Assembly (NCBI GenBank): GCA_044378055.1
Contig: JBILXY010000001.1
Span: 34,410-98,409 of the forward strand
Direction: 5' to 3'
Origin: JBILXY01 sp044378055
Lineage (GTDB): Bacteria; Patescibacteriota; JACMRA01
DNA: 64,000 nucleotides
Below the pieces are notes generated by a model. That model saw only the letters and a program-made list of their open reading frames with translations, was not told the origin of the DNA and ran no database searches. Position numbers and translations under genes: made by a program. Positions 34,306 to 42,386 of the stretch are shown in pieces. The first letter of the stretch is position 1, and each line of letters begins with the position of its first letter.

Positions 34306-35064
34306 ATGGCTTCAGTGATTGCTGTTGTAAATCAAAAAGGTGGGGTAGGGAAAACCACCAGTACAGTTAACCTATCTGCTGCTTTGGCAAGGGCTGGTTT
34401 TAAAACACTGTTAATAGACTTAGACCCACAAGCCCATTCCGTAGAGCATTTGGGTGTTAAATCCATTTCCGGAGAAACCGTTTTAGAGGTAATGCTATCA
34501 TCAATAAGTGCCGAATCTGCAACCGTTCCAACTTATTTACCAAATTTATGGATGTTACCGGCCAATTTAAAATTGGGGCAATTTAATCAATATTCCCCGG
34601 TGGGAAGGCAGTTCGCTTTGAAAGAAGCTTTGAATGAAAAATTTAGAAGCAAATACGACTTTATTCTTATAGATTGCCAGCCTTCACTCTCTCTTCTAAC
34701 TTTAAATGCCCTAACAGCCTCCGACAAGGTTTTACTACCAGTTCAAGCCGAATTTTTAGCCTTAGATGGGCTTACCCAACTTATTGTAACCTTGAAAGAA
34801 ATTCAAAGTAAGCTTCATCCAAAGCTTCAAGTTTTAGGGGTTTTACTAACCATGTTCGATAAAAGAAATAAATTAAGCGGAGAAGTTCAAGCCGAATTAG
34901 CTAAAAATTTTGGCAGAGATTTGTTTAAAACCATAATTCCAAGAAGCGTTAGACTTGCCGAAGCGCCATCTTTTGGAAAATCAATTTTTGAATACGCCCC
35001 AGATTCCCTAGCCGCCTTTTCTTACTTAGAAGCTGCCAAAGAAATGATAGAAAAGATGAGTTAA
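34306..35064 (+). CDS. parA: ParA/Soj family ATPase
   Basis: A 252-aa partition ATPase with the deviant Walker A KGGVGKTT (residues about 11-18), LLIDLDPQAHS, FILIDCQPSLSLLT and the C-terminal VRLAEAPSFGKSIFEYAP signature. It binds DNA non-specifically with ATP and moves the chromosome origin with ParB. No parB is adjacent. Full length. The stop is TAA. Confidence 0.93.
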   Translation: MASVIAVVNQKGGVGKTTSTVNLSAALARAGFKTLLIDLDPQAHSVEHLGVKSISGETVLEVMLSSISAESATVPTYLPNLWMLPANLKLGQFNQYSPVGRQFALKEALNEKFRSKYDFILIDCQPSLSLLTLNALTASDKVLLPVQAEFLALDGLTQLIVTLKEIQSKLHPKLQVLGVLLTMFDKRNKLSGEVQAELAKNFGRDLFKTIIPRSVRLAEAPSFGKSIFEYAPDSLAAFSYLEAAKEMIEKMS

Positions 35065-35173
35065 ATTATTCGTTTAAATTTCTCAATAACAGTATAAAAT
35101 AAAAAAGCTTGCATATAACTTAATTATATATTTTGTTGGAATAGTTAGTAGATGTTGAACAGGAGAGTAAATT

Positions 35174-35506
35174 ATGAGTTGGGAAAAACTGTTATCATTT
35201 CTAGAACACTATGTACTCGATTTGATTATATCAGAATTTGGATTCAAATGCTTAGTTGTGATTGTTGGAGTTCTTGGTTTACAGGTTGTTTTATCGATAC
35301 TTCCTAAAACGGGTGCTTTATATTCAGGTGCAAAAATATTTCTTATAGTATCGATTTTGCCTTGTATTTATGAATTTGGTTTTAAATATATCATGTATGC
35401 TATTCGGCCTACAGCAGTTTCGATTATTTTCATTTTTGCAGTGAGTGCGATTTTTCATAGCAAATTTATTGTTTACCCAGCTAAAAAAACACCCCCTCCG
35501 AAATGA
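35174..35506 (+). CDS. Small membrane protein, 110 aa (SD-type module)
   Basis: It has a strong Shine-Dalgarno (CAGGAGAG about 6 nt before the ATG). The protein has three or more hydrophobic helices (CLVVIVGVLGLQVVLSIL, AKIFLIVSILPCIYEFGF, AVSIIFIFAVSAIF) and a Lys/Pro-rich end (AKKTPPPK). The stop is TGA, the only TGA stop I found in the window, and a clean terminator follows 14 nt later. Unknown function. The strong SD, the TGA and the own terminator set it apart from its housekeeping neighbours. Confidence 0.6.
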   Translation: MSWEKLLSFLEHYVLDLIISEFGFKCLVVIVGVLGLQVVLSILPKTGALYSGAKIFLIVSILPCIYEFGFKYIMYAIRPTAVSIIFIFAVSAIFHSKFIVYPAKKTPPPK

Positions 35507-35520
35507 ATCATCATTTTTAT

Positions 35521-35552
35521 TTGGCTAAATATCCGTTATCTAGCCAATTTTT
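35521..35552 (+). terminator. Terminator of the small membrane protein gene
   Basis: TTGGCTA...TAGCCAA, a 7-bp stem with a 13-nt loop, then T5. Confidence 0.75.
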
Positions 35553-35587
35553 CATGCCCAAAATCATCACTGAGCTTCATCTCAGCA

Positions 35588-36982
35588 CTAATTCTTGGAG
35601 AAATTTTTTCTTACAAATTCATCAATATTTCCTGCTCCGAAACATACTACCAAATTATTATTATCCAGCTCGGTTTGGATTAAGTTTTTCAAGTAATCAT
35701 TAAACTCCACAAATTCCCCAAATAATTCTCCAGAATAGTTAGAAGCTGTGAAAGAGTTTTCTTGAGTTAAATTTTCCATACTAAAACCCTCTAAATTTTC
35801 AGCCAGCATTATGGGTGTAAGAATCTCTAAATCTTTATTTTCTCGGCTTAAATAGGTTGGTAACCAATATAATTTATCGGTAAAATTAAAACAACTTTTA
35901 TATCCTTGCTGAATGGTTTTGTCGTGCTGTCTTAAATTTTGATGTGGCTGATAAATTATGACCAGCTTATTAAAATTCCCCATTTCTTGAACTTCTTTTG
36001 CCAGTTGAATTGTAGCCGCAATTTCCACAGGATGATGGGCGTAATCTGAATACAAACCATTTCTTAGTTTTTCAAATCTTCGCTCTGTGCCTGGAAAAGT
36101 TGAAAGACTATTATTTAGTTTGGCAGAATCAACTTTGTTCACCACCGTGTTATCGCTTAAAGTCTCAGACAAGGCTAAAGATGTTGCCGATATGGCTAGG
36201 AATCCATTTTTTCGGTTGTGTAGGCCAGCCAGTTTAATCAATTTTAAATATTCAGAATTTGGCTTTTCCTCCGATTCAAAATTATGAACTTTGGCAGTAA
36301 TATCCTTCAAATCTAGTTTTTTAAAATCTTCGTTCCAAATGCAAATATTCTTCTTAGTTTGATTTAAAAATTGCTGGAAACTGTCTAAATAATCTTGTTT
36401 TGTTGGGTAAGAATCTGGGTGATCATAATCTAGACTGGTAATCAGGCTAATTTCTGCTTTGAAATGCAAAAAGTTTTTATCAAATTCGTCACATTCTAAA
36501 ACAAAATATTGGCTTCCTTCTTCATATTTTCCAGCAGGGCCAAAAGAAATATTTGAACCAATTAAATAACTTACAGGAATATTATTTTGTTTGAAAAGCC
36601 AAGTGACCATAGCCGTTGTAGTGGTTTTACCATGTGTTCCAGCCACTGCAATTAATTTAAGTTTTTTCTGTTCTAAAATATAGTTTAAAAGTTCATCCCG
36701 TTTAGAAATTTTAATATTATTTTCTTTGGCGAATTGTAAGTGCGGATGATTTTGAGGAAGGGCAGCGGTAACCACCAGCCAATCAAATTTCTGGTTTTTA
36801 TACGCAGTCTGAATCTCTTCGAAACTTTGTTCAAAAGTAATTTCTATTCCTCTTTTTTCAAGCTCTGCTGAAGATAAACTTGGGTTTTTATCTGAACCAA
36901 AAACTTCAAACCCACAATCAACAGCAATCAAAGCAAGCGGTGCAAGACCAACCCCACCAATTCCAGAAAAGTACAGTTTCAT
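35588..36982 (-). CDS. murC: UDP-N-acetylmuramate--L-alanine ligase
   Basis: A 464-aa Mur ligase with the N-terminal Rossmann start (YFSGIGGVGLAPLALIA), P-loop AVAGTHGKTTTTAM, the metal-binding ECDEFDKNFL, LDYDHPDSYP and the C-terminal YSDYAHHPVEI (MurC/Mpl type). It adds the first amino acid of the peptidoglycan stem to UDP-MurNAc. Mpl is a possible alternative, since both share YAHHP. It stands alone, not in a dcw cluster. The stop is TAG. Confidence 0.88.
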   Translation of the reverse strand: MKLYFSGIGGVGLAPLALIAVDCGFEVFGSDKNPSLSSAELEKRGIEITFEQSFEEIQTAYKNQKFDWLVVTAALPQNHPHLQFAKENNIKISKRDELLNYILEQKKLKLIAVAGTHGKTTTTAMVTWLFKQNNIPVSYLIGSNISFGPAGKYEEGSQYFVLECDEFDKNFLHFKAEISLITSLDYDHPDSYPTKQDYLDSFQQFLNQTKKNICIWNEDFKKLDLKDITAKVHNFESEEKPNSEYLKLIKLAGLHNRKNGFLAISATSLALSETLSDNTVVNKVDSAKLNNSLSTFPGTERRFEKLRNGLYSDYAHHPVEIAATIQLAKEVQEMGNFNKLVIIYQPHQNLRQHDKTIQQGYKSCFNFTDKLYWLPTYLSRENKDLEILTPIMLAENLEGFSMENLTQENSFTASNYSGELFGEFVEFNDYLKNLIQTELDNNNLVVCFGAGNIDEFVRKNFSKN

Positions 36983-37054
36983 AATAATTTAAATCAACAA
37001 ATTTTTTAATCTTTTGTCTAAGGGGGTGGGTGGGCCTTTCAAAATTTCCCCGAC

Positions 37055-37081
37055 AAAAAAGAGTAGCGGGTTACTACTCTT
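37055..37081 (-). terminator. Terminator of the receiver-like gene
   Basis: AAGAGTAG...CTACTCTT, a perfect 8-bp stem; on the minus strand it is followed by T6. Confidence 0.75.
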
Positions 37082-37117
37082 GTTAAATGTACTGCTCAAA
37101 CTGTGAAAAACAGAAGG

Positions 37118-37762
37118 CTAGATGTTATATTTTTTAAAAATATCTTCAGCAAACTGTGGCAATGGAATAGTACCACCATTCATGTCAGGCCAACCACGCT
37201 CAAATTTTTGAGTTAGTTTACCATAGTCTCCATAGGTAAATGGGCAAAAATTACCCTCAGTAACCACTTCTCGTCCTTTGTCTGGAAGCTGCAATAGCTC
37301 GTAAACTAACAAGACATAGCGAAATGCTGCTTGCCATTGTTTTGTAGCTGCCAAAGAATTGGAATCTTCAGGATGTGACTCAATTAGCATTCCAGAAGTT
37401 AGAAAACCACCAATCTCATCACCGTCCTCATTTTTATGAATGTTGACAGGTGTTACATTGCAAAAGTCAAGAATTGCTTTGCCATGATGATTTCTGTCTG
37501 TGTTGAATACATGATGAACACGTAGTTCATTAAGTCGATTGCTTATCGTTACAGCATTTTGCCAGCTTGTGGCTTCCTCTCCATCTCGATTTGGAATGAA
37601 AACGTCGGAAACAACTCCGTCTAAAGCAAGTGTGTCGATTAATTCTAACGTTTGCTGTAAATTTGTGGCGAAATGTACCTCTACACCAACCAGTTGATTG
37701 GCTATATGTTGTGCATCATTTAAATGTTTTGGTGTGTCTTCAACAACTAAAATTTTCGGCAT
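37118..37762 (-). CDS. Orphan response-regulator receiver-like protein
   Basis: A 214-aa protein beginning with a receiver fold: KILVVEDTPKHLNDA (acidic pair), GVVSDVFIPNRDGEE (phospho-acceptor Asp), VFNTDRNHHG and NIHKNEDG (Lys). The C-terminal 100 residues (KQWQAAFRYVLLVYELLQLP...) are not a known DNA-binding domain. It has a Shine-Dalgarno (CGGAG, 6 nt before the ATG) and its own terminator. No histidine kinase lies in the window. It may be a standalone signalling protein within the small-gene-module class. Confidence 0.7.
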   Translation of the reverse strand: MPKILVVEDTPKHLNDAQHIANQLVGVEVHFATNLQQTLELIDTLALDGVVSDVFIPNRDGEEATSWQNAVTISNRLNELRVHHVFNTDRNHHGKAILDFCNVTPVNIHKNEDGDEIGGFLTSGMLIESHPEDSNSLAATKQWQAAFRYVLLVYELLQLPDKGREVVTEGNFCPFTYGDYGKLTQKFERGWPDMNGGTIPLPQFAEDIFKKYNI

Positions 37763-37846
37763 TATATACTCCGTTAGTTTTTAATTTAGATTGAAACTAA
37801 TCAATCATTTTAAACTTGTTAAATGTTTTTTTAATTTGGTCAATTG

Positions 37847-38239
37847 CTATATTAACTTTAAAATCTTCTCCTGCAAACCCACAAACTCCTCCGCACTAAA
37901 TCCCTTCCTTTCCTCCCCAAGTTCTTTGCTAGAATTTGCTGGAACTAAGTGTAAATGAAAATGGGGAATATCAAAGCCTTCCACGGTTAGTAAAACCCTA
38001 TTTTTTCCTGTAACTTTGGTTAAAGCTGGGGCAATTTTCTGGGCAGAACGAAATACTGCAGAATAGTAAGGCTCTGGTACTTCCACAAAATAATCAATTT
38101 CAATTTTAGGAACAATTAAGGTGTGGCCAATTTGTAATGGGTTAATGTCTAGAAAGGCAAAAGTGTATTCATCTTCGTAAATTTTGTAACAAGGAATTTG
38201 GCCATTAATTATTTTGGTGAAAAGAGTAGGGGAAGACAT
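37847..38239 (-). CDS. HIT family hydrolase
   Basis: A 130-aa histidine-triad protein with PTLFTKIINGQIPCYKIYED at the start and the catalytic H-x-H-x-H set in PHFHLHLVP. It hydrolyses nucleoside phosphoramidates or dinucleotides. Full length for the family. Its TAG stop lies next to the receiver-like module. Confidence 0.92.
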   Translation of the reverse strand: MSSPTLFTKIINGQIPCYKIYEDEYTFAFLDINPLQIGHTLIVPKIEIDYFVEVPEPYYSAVFRSAQKIAPALTKVTGKNRVLLTVEGFDIPHFHLHLVPANSSKELGEERKGFSAEEFVGLQEKILKLI

Positions 38240-38308
38240 AGAACTTTTTCTTTACAACAATTCTTAAAATATATTTTGTAAAATCACAGCTGGAAGAAGA
38301 GGTACTTT

Positions 38309-38719
38309 ATGAATGATGGTTTTAGTTCGCTCTCAATTCACGATTACTTAAGGTTAATACTTCGCACTGTCTCAACTATAGATGATACAACCTTGGTAAT
38401 ACAGTTTGATCGTCCAGAGTATCAGTTAACCTACAGGCAGCTGACAGACATTCTGTATAGTTTAATTAAAGCACATTACCCATGGTGTCTACTTTCCTTT
38501 AAGTATTCAGTTTGTGGAGATACAAAATCTATAAATCATGAGTGCGTTCCAAGAACCAGTCTTGAAATTATCAATACTGATATTATTGAGAAATGTTGGG
38601 TAACACTGAGTGACACTGTTAAGACTGGCTATTTTCAAAGCTTTGTTCAACAACAAATTGTGCCAGTTATTGCTGATGCTCTTGCCCAGCCAATTCAAAA
38701 AAATTTGTTTCCAGACTAA
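38309..38719 (+). CDS. Hypothetical protein, 136 aa (SD-type module)
   Basis: Unrecognised soluble protein (IHDYLRLILRTVSTIDDTTL, then YRQLTDILYSLIKAHYPW). The N-terminal 60 residues look alpha/beta and the C-terminus helical. A Shine-Dalgarno-like AGAGGT sits 5 nt upstream. The gene has its own strong terminator. It is divergent from the HIT gene. No function assigned. Confidence 0.62.
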   Translation: MNDGFSSLSIHDYLRLILRTVSTIDDTTLVIQFDRPEYQLTYRQLTDILYSLIKAHYPWCLLSFKYSVCGDTKSINHECVPRTSLEIINTDIIEKCWVTLSDTVKTGYFQSFVQQQIVPVIADALAQPIQKNLFPD

Positions 38720-38727
38720 CTAATCCA

Positions 38728-38756
38728 TTGCAAGGTTTCGTGCCTTGCAATTTTTT
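38728..38756 (+). terminator. Terminator of the 136-aa gene
   Basis: TTGCAAGG-tttcgtg-CCTTGCAA, a perfect 8-bp stem, then T6. Confidence 0.82.
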
Positions 38757-38813
38757 CCCCCAAATTTGCCAATTCCACAACATTAATCAAATCTAAATTA
38801 TAACAATATTACC

Positions 38814-39593
38814 ATGGCCATAATGCAGAACAAACAGGAAAAAGATGATTTAAAGCATAGCTGCTTAATTTTAATGTCTTGCTATAACATGATTCAAAAA
38901 GAAGTTAAAGAAGGCGTTCAGGCTAGTAAACTGGATAAATTAGCCGAAACTTTTATTCGTGATCATGGCGGTGTTCCAAGTTTTCTTGGTTATCAGGGTT
39001 TTAAATATTCCATGATTGTTTCTTTAAATGAAGAAGTGGTTCACGGTCTTCCAACTTCCCAAAAATATATTCCTGAAAAGGCGTTGGTAAGTTTAGATAT
39101 GGGTGTAATTTACAAAGGAATGTTCAGCGATTCAGCCAAAACCTATGTGGTTGGTGACGTTGGTGCAAAAGCTTTAAGCTTGGTGGAGGGAACCCAGGAA
39201 GCCTTAGCCAAGGGAATTGCTGCTATAAAAGACGGTTGTAGAGTAGGCGATATTGGTTATGCCGTAGATTCTGTTGCCAAAAAATATGGTTTTGGAAATG
39301 TCCTAGATTTGGGTGGTCATGGGGTTGGAAAAGCTGTTCACGAAGAGCCGTATATTTCTAATGCAGGAAAACAAGGGAAAGGGGCAAGGCTTTTTGAAAA
39401 CCAAGTGGTAGCCATTGAACCAATGTTTACCTTGGGTTCAGGTGATGTTTCTTTCGATGAAACCAAGGAAGACGGCTGGACTGTTCGAACTATTGATGGA
39501 AGTTGGGCGGCACATTTTGAACATACTGTAATGGTTACCAAAAAAGGTGTGGAAATTCTTACAGAATTTAAGGAAGAAGAGTTTTTGAAGTAA
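38814..39593 (+). CDS. map: Methionine aminopeptidase, type I
   Basis: A 259-aa metalloprotease that removes the N-terminal Met. The metal ligands are visible: VSLDMGVIYKGMFSDSAKTY (two Asp), GHGVGKAVHEEPY (His and neighbouring His), VAIEPMFTLG (Glu), and FEHTVMVT (Glu/His). No zinc-finger extension. A second in-frame ATG (38823) is possible. Followed by the His-rich membrane protein gene. Confidence 0.95.
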   Translation: MAIMQNKQEKDDLKHSCLILMSCYNMIQKEVKEGVQASKLDKLAETFIRDHGGVPSFLGYQGFKYSMIVSLNEEVVHGLPTSQKYIPEKALVSLDMGVIYKGMFSDSAKTYVVGDVGAKALSLVEGTQEALAKGIAAIKDGCRVGDIGYAVDSVAKKYGFGNVLDLGGHGVGKAVHEEPYISNAGKQGKGARLFENQVVAIEPMFTLGSGDVSFDETKEDGWTVRTIDGSWAAHFEHTVMVTKKGVEILTEFKEEEFLK

Positions 39594-39645
39594 ACAGTGA
39601 TTGACAAAAAAATTGAATCCATACTTCATGGGTTTACAAATATTT

Positions 39646-40206
39646 ATGTCTGAAGAAATTAAAAAAACAACTGTAAAAGCTGAAGCTGTTGAAGAAAAAA
39701 AGCACAATCACGAGCACGGAGAATCTACTTCTCACTCTCACAAAACACATCATGAACACAAACATGAAGAAAAGACTGAAGAGACAACTAGTTTTACTTT
39801 TGAAAAGTTCACCGAAACTTTGGATAAGTTTTTTACAAAACAAGCTCCAGTTTTACCAACAAACGCTAAGGAAATTTTAGTTAAGATTTTCCCTTATTTA
39901 TCTGCTATCGGATTAGTTTTAGGTGTTTTTGGTATCTTGTTTTCTATTGTACTTATTCCTCTTTTACTACTTGGAGGTAACATTTTTACAGCTTTGGCAA
40001 TGTTAATTTCATTAGCTTCACTTGTTCTTTCAGCAATTGCTTTACCAGGGTTATTTAGCAAGACTAAGAAGGGTTGGACTTATTCATATTACAGTCTTCT
40101 TGTTTCATTACTTTCATCAATTATTGGTGGAAATTTATTAGGATTTATTTTAGGCGGTTTAATTGGTGGATATATCTTATTCCAAATCAGATCTTACTAC
40201 AAATAA
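39646..40206 (+). CDS. Membrane protein with His-rich cytoplasmic N-terminus
   Basis: 186 aa from ATG 39646; a TTG at 39601 is really a -35 box (TTGACA). Residues about 18-45 are full of His, Lys and Glu (HNHEHGESTSHSHKTHHEHK), suggesting metal binding. Then come four hydrophobic segments (VLGVFGILFSIVLIPLLLLG and others) rich in Gly/Ser. It overlaps the next gene by 1 nt (TAATG), so the two are translationally coupled. Possibly a metal-responsive or transport protein; the role is unknown. Confidence 0.7.
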   Translation: MSEEIKKTTVKAEAVEEKKHNHEHGESTSHSHKTHHEHKHEEKTEETTSFTFEKFTETLDKFFTKQAPVLPTNAKEILVKIFPYLSAIGLVLGVFGILFSIVLIPLLLLGGNIFTALAMLISLASLVLSAIALPGLFSKTKKGWTYSYYSLLVSLLSSIIGGNLLGFILGGLIGGYILFQIRSYYK

Positions 40207-40637
40207 TGGATTCGCAGTTTCTATTCACCGTTTTTTTTGCAATAGTGAATGTTGCTCATAATTTTCTGTTCGTTCTTTTCCTTTTCTGCTTCCTAAGAAT
40301 ACTCTTCGCAAAAAATGCCCCTTATAGTTATTTCTATATAGCTAGCATTACCCTTACTCAAGCCTTGTATAATGGTTGTTCGGTAATGGATATTCAAAAT
40401 TGGGTTGAAAGAAGGGCAGGGCTTGCAATTACCCCAAACGAATTTCTATTCACTTTGTTTGGTTGGGATACATTTTTCAGGGTTTTAACACTTGCATTTA
40501 CATTTTTGTTATATTACCAAAGCTATGTAACTTGGAATACGCCAGTTGTAGAAGTAGATTTTACCAGAATTTACAGGTATTCAAACTTGACATCTATATT
40601 TTCTAAAATCAAAACTTTACAAGCTAAGCGGGTATAG
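40206..40637 (+). CDS. Small membrane protein, 143 aa
   Basis: It starts at the ATG overlapping the previous stop (TAATG). It has three or four hydrophobic helices (FFAIVNVAHNFLFVLFLFCF, FRVLTLAFTFLLYYQ) and a basic C-terminus. Its last codons overlap the first bases of tRNA-Gly. Probably co-expressed with the His-rich protein. Family unknown. Confidence 0.65.
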   Translation: MDSQFLFTVFFAIVNVAHNFLFVLFLFCFLRILFAKNAPYSYFYIASITLTQALYNGCSVMDIQNWVERRAGLAITPNEFLFTLFGWDTFFRVLTLAFTFLLYYQSYVTWNTPVVEVDFTRIYRYSNLTSIFSKIKTLQAKRV

Positions 40638-40701
40638 TTTAGTGGTAGAACTTAACCTTCCCAAGGTTATGGTGTGGGTCCGATTCCCACTATCCGCTCC
40701 A
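40628..40701 (+). tRNA. tRNA-Gly (anticodon CCC)
   Basis: A 74-nt gene with a GCGGGTA/TATCCGC acceptor stem, a TTCCCAA anticodon loop on a TAACC/GGTTA stem, and an encoded CCA. Its 5' end overlaps the end of the preceding membrane protein gene by 10 nt. Confidence 0.95.
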
Positions 40702-40714
40702 ACTATACCAAGTT

Positions 40715-40799
40715 GCGGTCGTGGTGGAACGGTATACACGCTACCTTGAGGTGGTAGTGCTCACAAGGCTTGGAGGTTCAAATCCTCTCGACCGCACCA
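40715..40799 (+). tRNA. tRNA-Leu (anticodon GAG)
   Basis: An 85-nt gene with a GCGGTCG/CGACCGC acceptor stem, a TTGAGGT loop on a CTACC/GGTAG stem, a long variable arm, and an encoded CCA. Confidence 0.95.
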
Positions 40800-40821
40800 A
40801 AATAAAAACAAATTACAGCTT

Positions 40822-40908
40822 GCCATTGTGGCGGAATTGGTAGACGCACTGGACTCAAAATCCAGCGAGAGCAATCTCATGAGGGTTCGATTCCCTCCGA
40901 TGGCACCA
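40822..40908 (+). tRNA. tRNA-Leu (anticodon CAA)
   Basis: An 87-nt gene with a GCCATTG/CGATGGC acceptor stem, a CTCAAAA loop on a CTGGA/TCCAG stem, a long variable arm, and an encoded CCA. Third of a tRNA cluster. Confidence 0.95.
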
Positions 40909-40951
40909 AGTTATTTGACTTAAAAAAATAAAAATATATATTTAACCTTTA

Positions 40952-41653
40952 ATGTTGAAACAATCAAACTTAATCACCAGTCAGCTAGAATTTTTACAAG
41001 CCGATCAGGCGGTTATTATTTTACCAGAAATTTTTGGATTGAATAATTTTATTCAACAAACAATTGATAATCTATCTTTAAAATTAAATTTACCTGTTTT
41101 TGGTCTAGACATTTTTTTCCCTGTTTTAGGACAAAGGAAAATTACTAGTTATGCTAATTTTAGTGTTGGGGCAGAATTAAAAAATAAATTAACTTCAGAA
41201 CTATTTATAAGTTTACTAAAAGAAAACCTAGATTTAATTCAAACTAAATATCCTCAGATACAAACATTTTCAGTTTTGGGATTCTGCTTCGGTGGAAGAT
41301 TGGCTTATTTAAGCGGTTTGGATAATAGAATAAATAAAATTGTGGCCTGCTATGGCAGTGGCATGAATAGCCCATATTACCGAGATCTTACAAGCATTGA
41401 AGCATTAGCCAAAGAACGACAATTTGATCACAATTTAAGAGTTTTAAGTATTTTTGGAAGTCAGGATTTTTCCATTTCCGGCGAAGATAAAAATGTGATA
41501 ATTGCTAAAATGCTAGAAGCAGAAATTGATTATAGCCAGATTATAGTTCCAGCAGGCCATGCTTTTCTTAACTTTGAAAGGCTAGAAGTTTATAACCCAT
41601 TAATTAGTAATCAAGTTTGGCCAGATATTTATAATTTTCTGCTTGAATTATAA
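40952..41653 (+). CDS. Dienelactone hydrolase family protein
   Basis: A 233-aa alpha/beta hydrolase with VIILPEIFGLNNFIQ at the N-terminus, the nucleophile elbow GFCFGG (Cys), a SIFGSQDFS segment with Asp, and a C-terminal His (VPAGHAFLNF). It hydrolyses a small ester or lactone; substrate unknown. Promoter TTGACT-N17-ATATTT lies 8 nt before the ATG. SodA follows 41 nt later. Confidence 0.88.
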   Translation: MLKQSNLITSQLEFLQADQAVIILPEIFGLNNFIQQTIDNLSLKLNLPVFGLDIFFPVLGQRKITSYANFSVGAELKNKLTSELFISLLKENLDLIQTKYPQIQTFSVLGFCFGGRLAYLSGLDNRINKIVACYGSGMNSPYYRDLTSIEALAKERQFDHNLRVLSIFGSQDFSISGEDKNVIIAKMLEAEIDYSQIIVPAGHAFLNFERLEVYNPLISNQVWPDIYNFLLEL

Positions 41654-41694
41654 AATTATTTGACTAAATTATTGGTGTGATAGATTTCTAGAAT

Positions 41695-42306
41695 ATGTTT
41701 ACACTACCAAAACTTAATTTTAACCCTGAAAATTTAGAGCCAGCTATTTCTGCTGCTACCATTTCTTTTCACTACGGAAAGCATCATCAAACCTATGTAA
41801 ATAAGCTTAATGAACTGGTGGAAGCTAATATTGAATTACAAAATAAAACCCTAGTTCAATTAATTCAAAATTATAAACAATTACCAGCTCCGCTTCAATC
41901 AGCAGTGCTTAACAACGCCGGTCAAGTCTATAACCACAATCTTTATTGGGAAAGTATTACTGACGAAAAGAATCAAACACCTTCAAATGCATTTACAGAA
42001 ATATTAAACCAAAATTTTGGGTCTGTAGAAGAATTTAAATTGCAAATTGAAGCTGCTGGTCTAACTCAGTTTGGAAGCGGCTGGGCATGGCTTTCTGTGG
42101 ATAACGAAACGAAAAAATTAGTAATTTCTAAAACAAGCAACGCCGAAAGTCCTTTATTGTATAATCAAACACCTATTTTTACAATCGATGTTTGGGAACA
42201 TGCCTATTATCTTGGTTATCAAAACAGAAGAGCTGATTATCTTAAAGATATGTGGAGCATTGTTAATTGGTCAGAGATCGAAAGAAAATACACAGAGTCA
42301 ATTTAA
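41695..42306 (+). CDS. Superoxide dismutase (Fe/Mn)
   Basis: A 203-aa enzyme with the family ligands: SFHYGKHHQTYV (His), QVYNHNLYWE (His) and FTIDVWEHAYYLGYQNRRADY (Asp and His). It removes superoxide, suggesting contact with oxygen. Metal preference cannot be told by eye. It is followed by a symmetrical terminator shared with the convergent DUF916-like gene. Gene could be named sodA or sodB. Confidence 0.95.
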   Translation: MFTLPKLNFNPENLEPAISAATISFHYGKHHQTYVNKLNELVEANIELQNKTLVQLIQNYKQLPAPLQSAVLNNAGQVYNHNLYWESITDEKNQTPSNAFTEILNQNFGSVEEFKLQIEAAGLTQFGSGWAWLSVDNETKKLVISKTSNAESPLLYNQTPIFTIDVWEHAYYLGYQNRRADYLKDMWSIVNWSEIERKYTESI

Positions 42307-42344
42307 GATTCATAAAACTCCAGTTAACTCTAATTTAACATAAC

Positions 42345-42373
42345 AAAAGCCCCCTAGGGGGCTATAATTTTTG
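42345..42373. terminator. Bidirectional terminator
   Basis: AGCCCCC-TA-GGGGGCT stem, with A-rich sequence on the left and TATAATTTTT on the right. It separates convergent sodA-like and DUF916-like genes. Confidence 0.8.
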
Positions 42374-42386
42374 GATTAACTAATAC

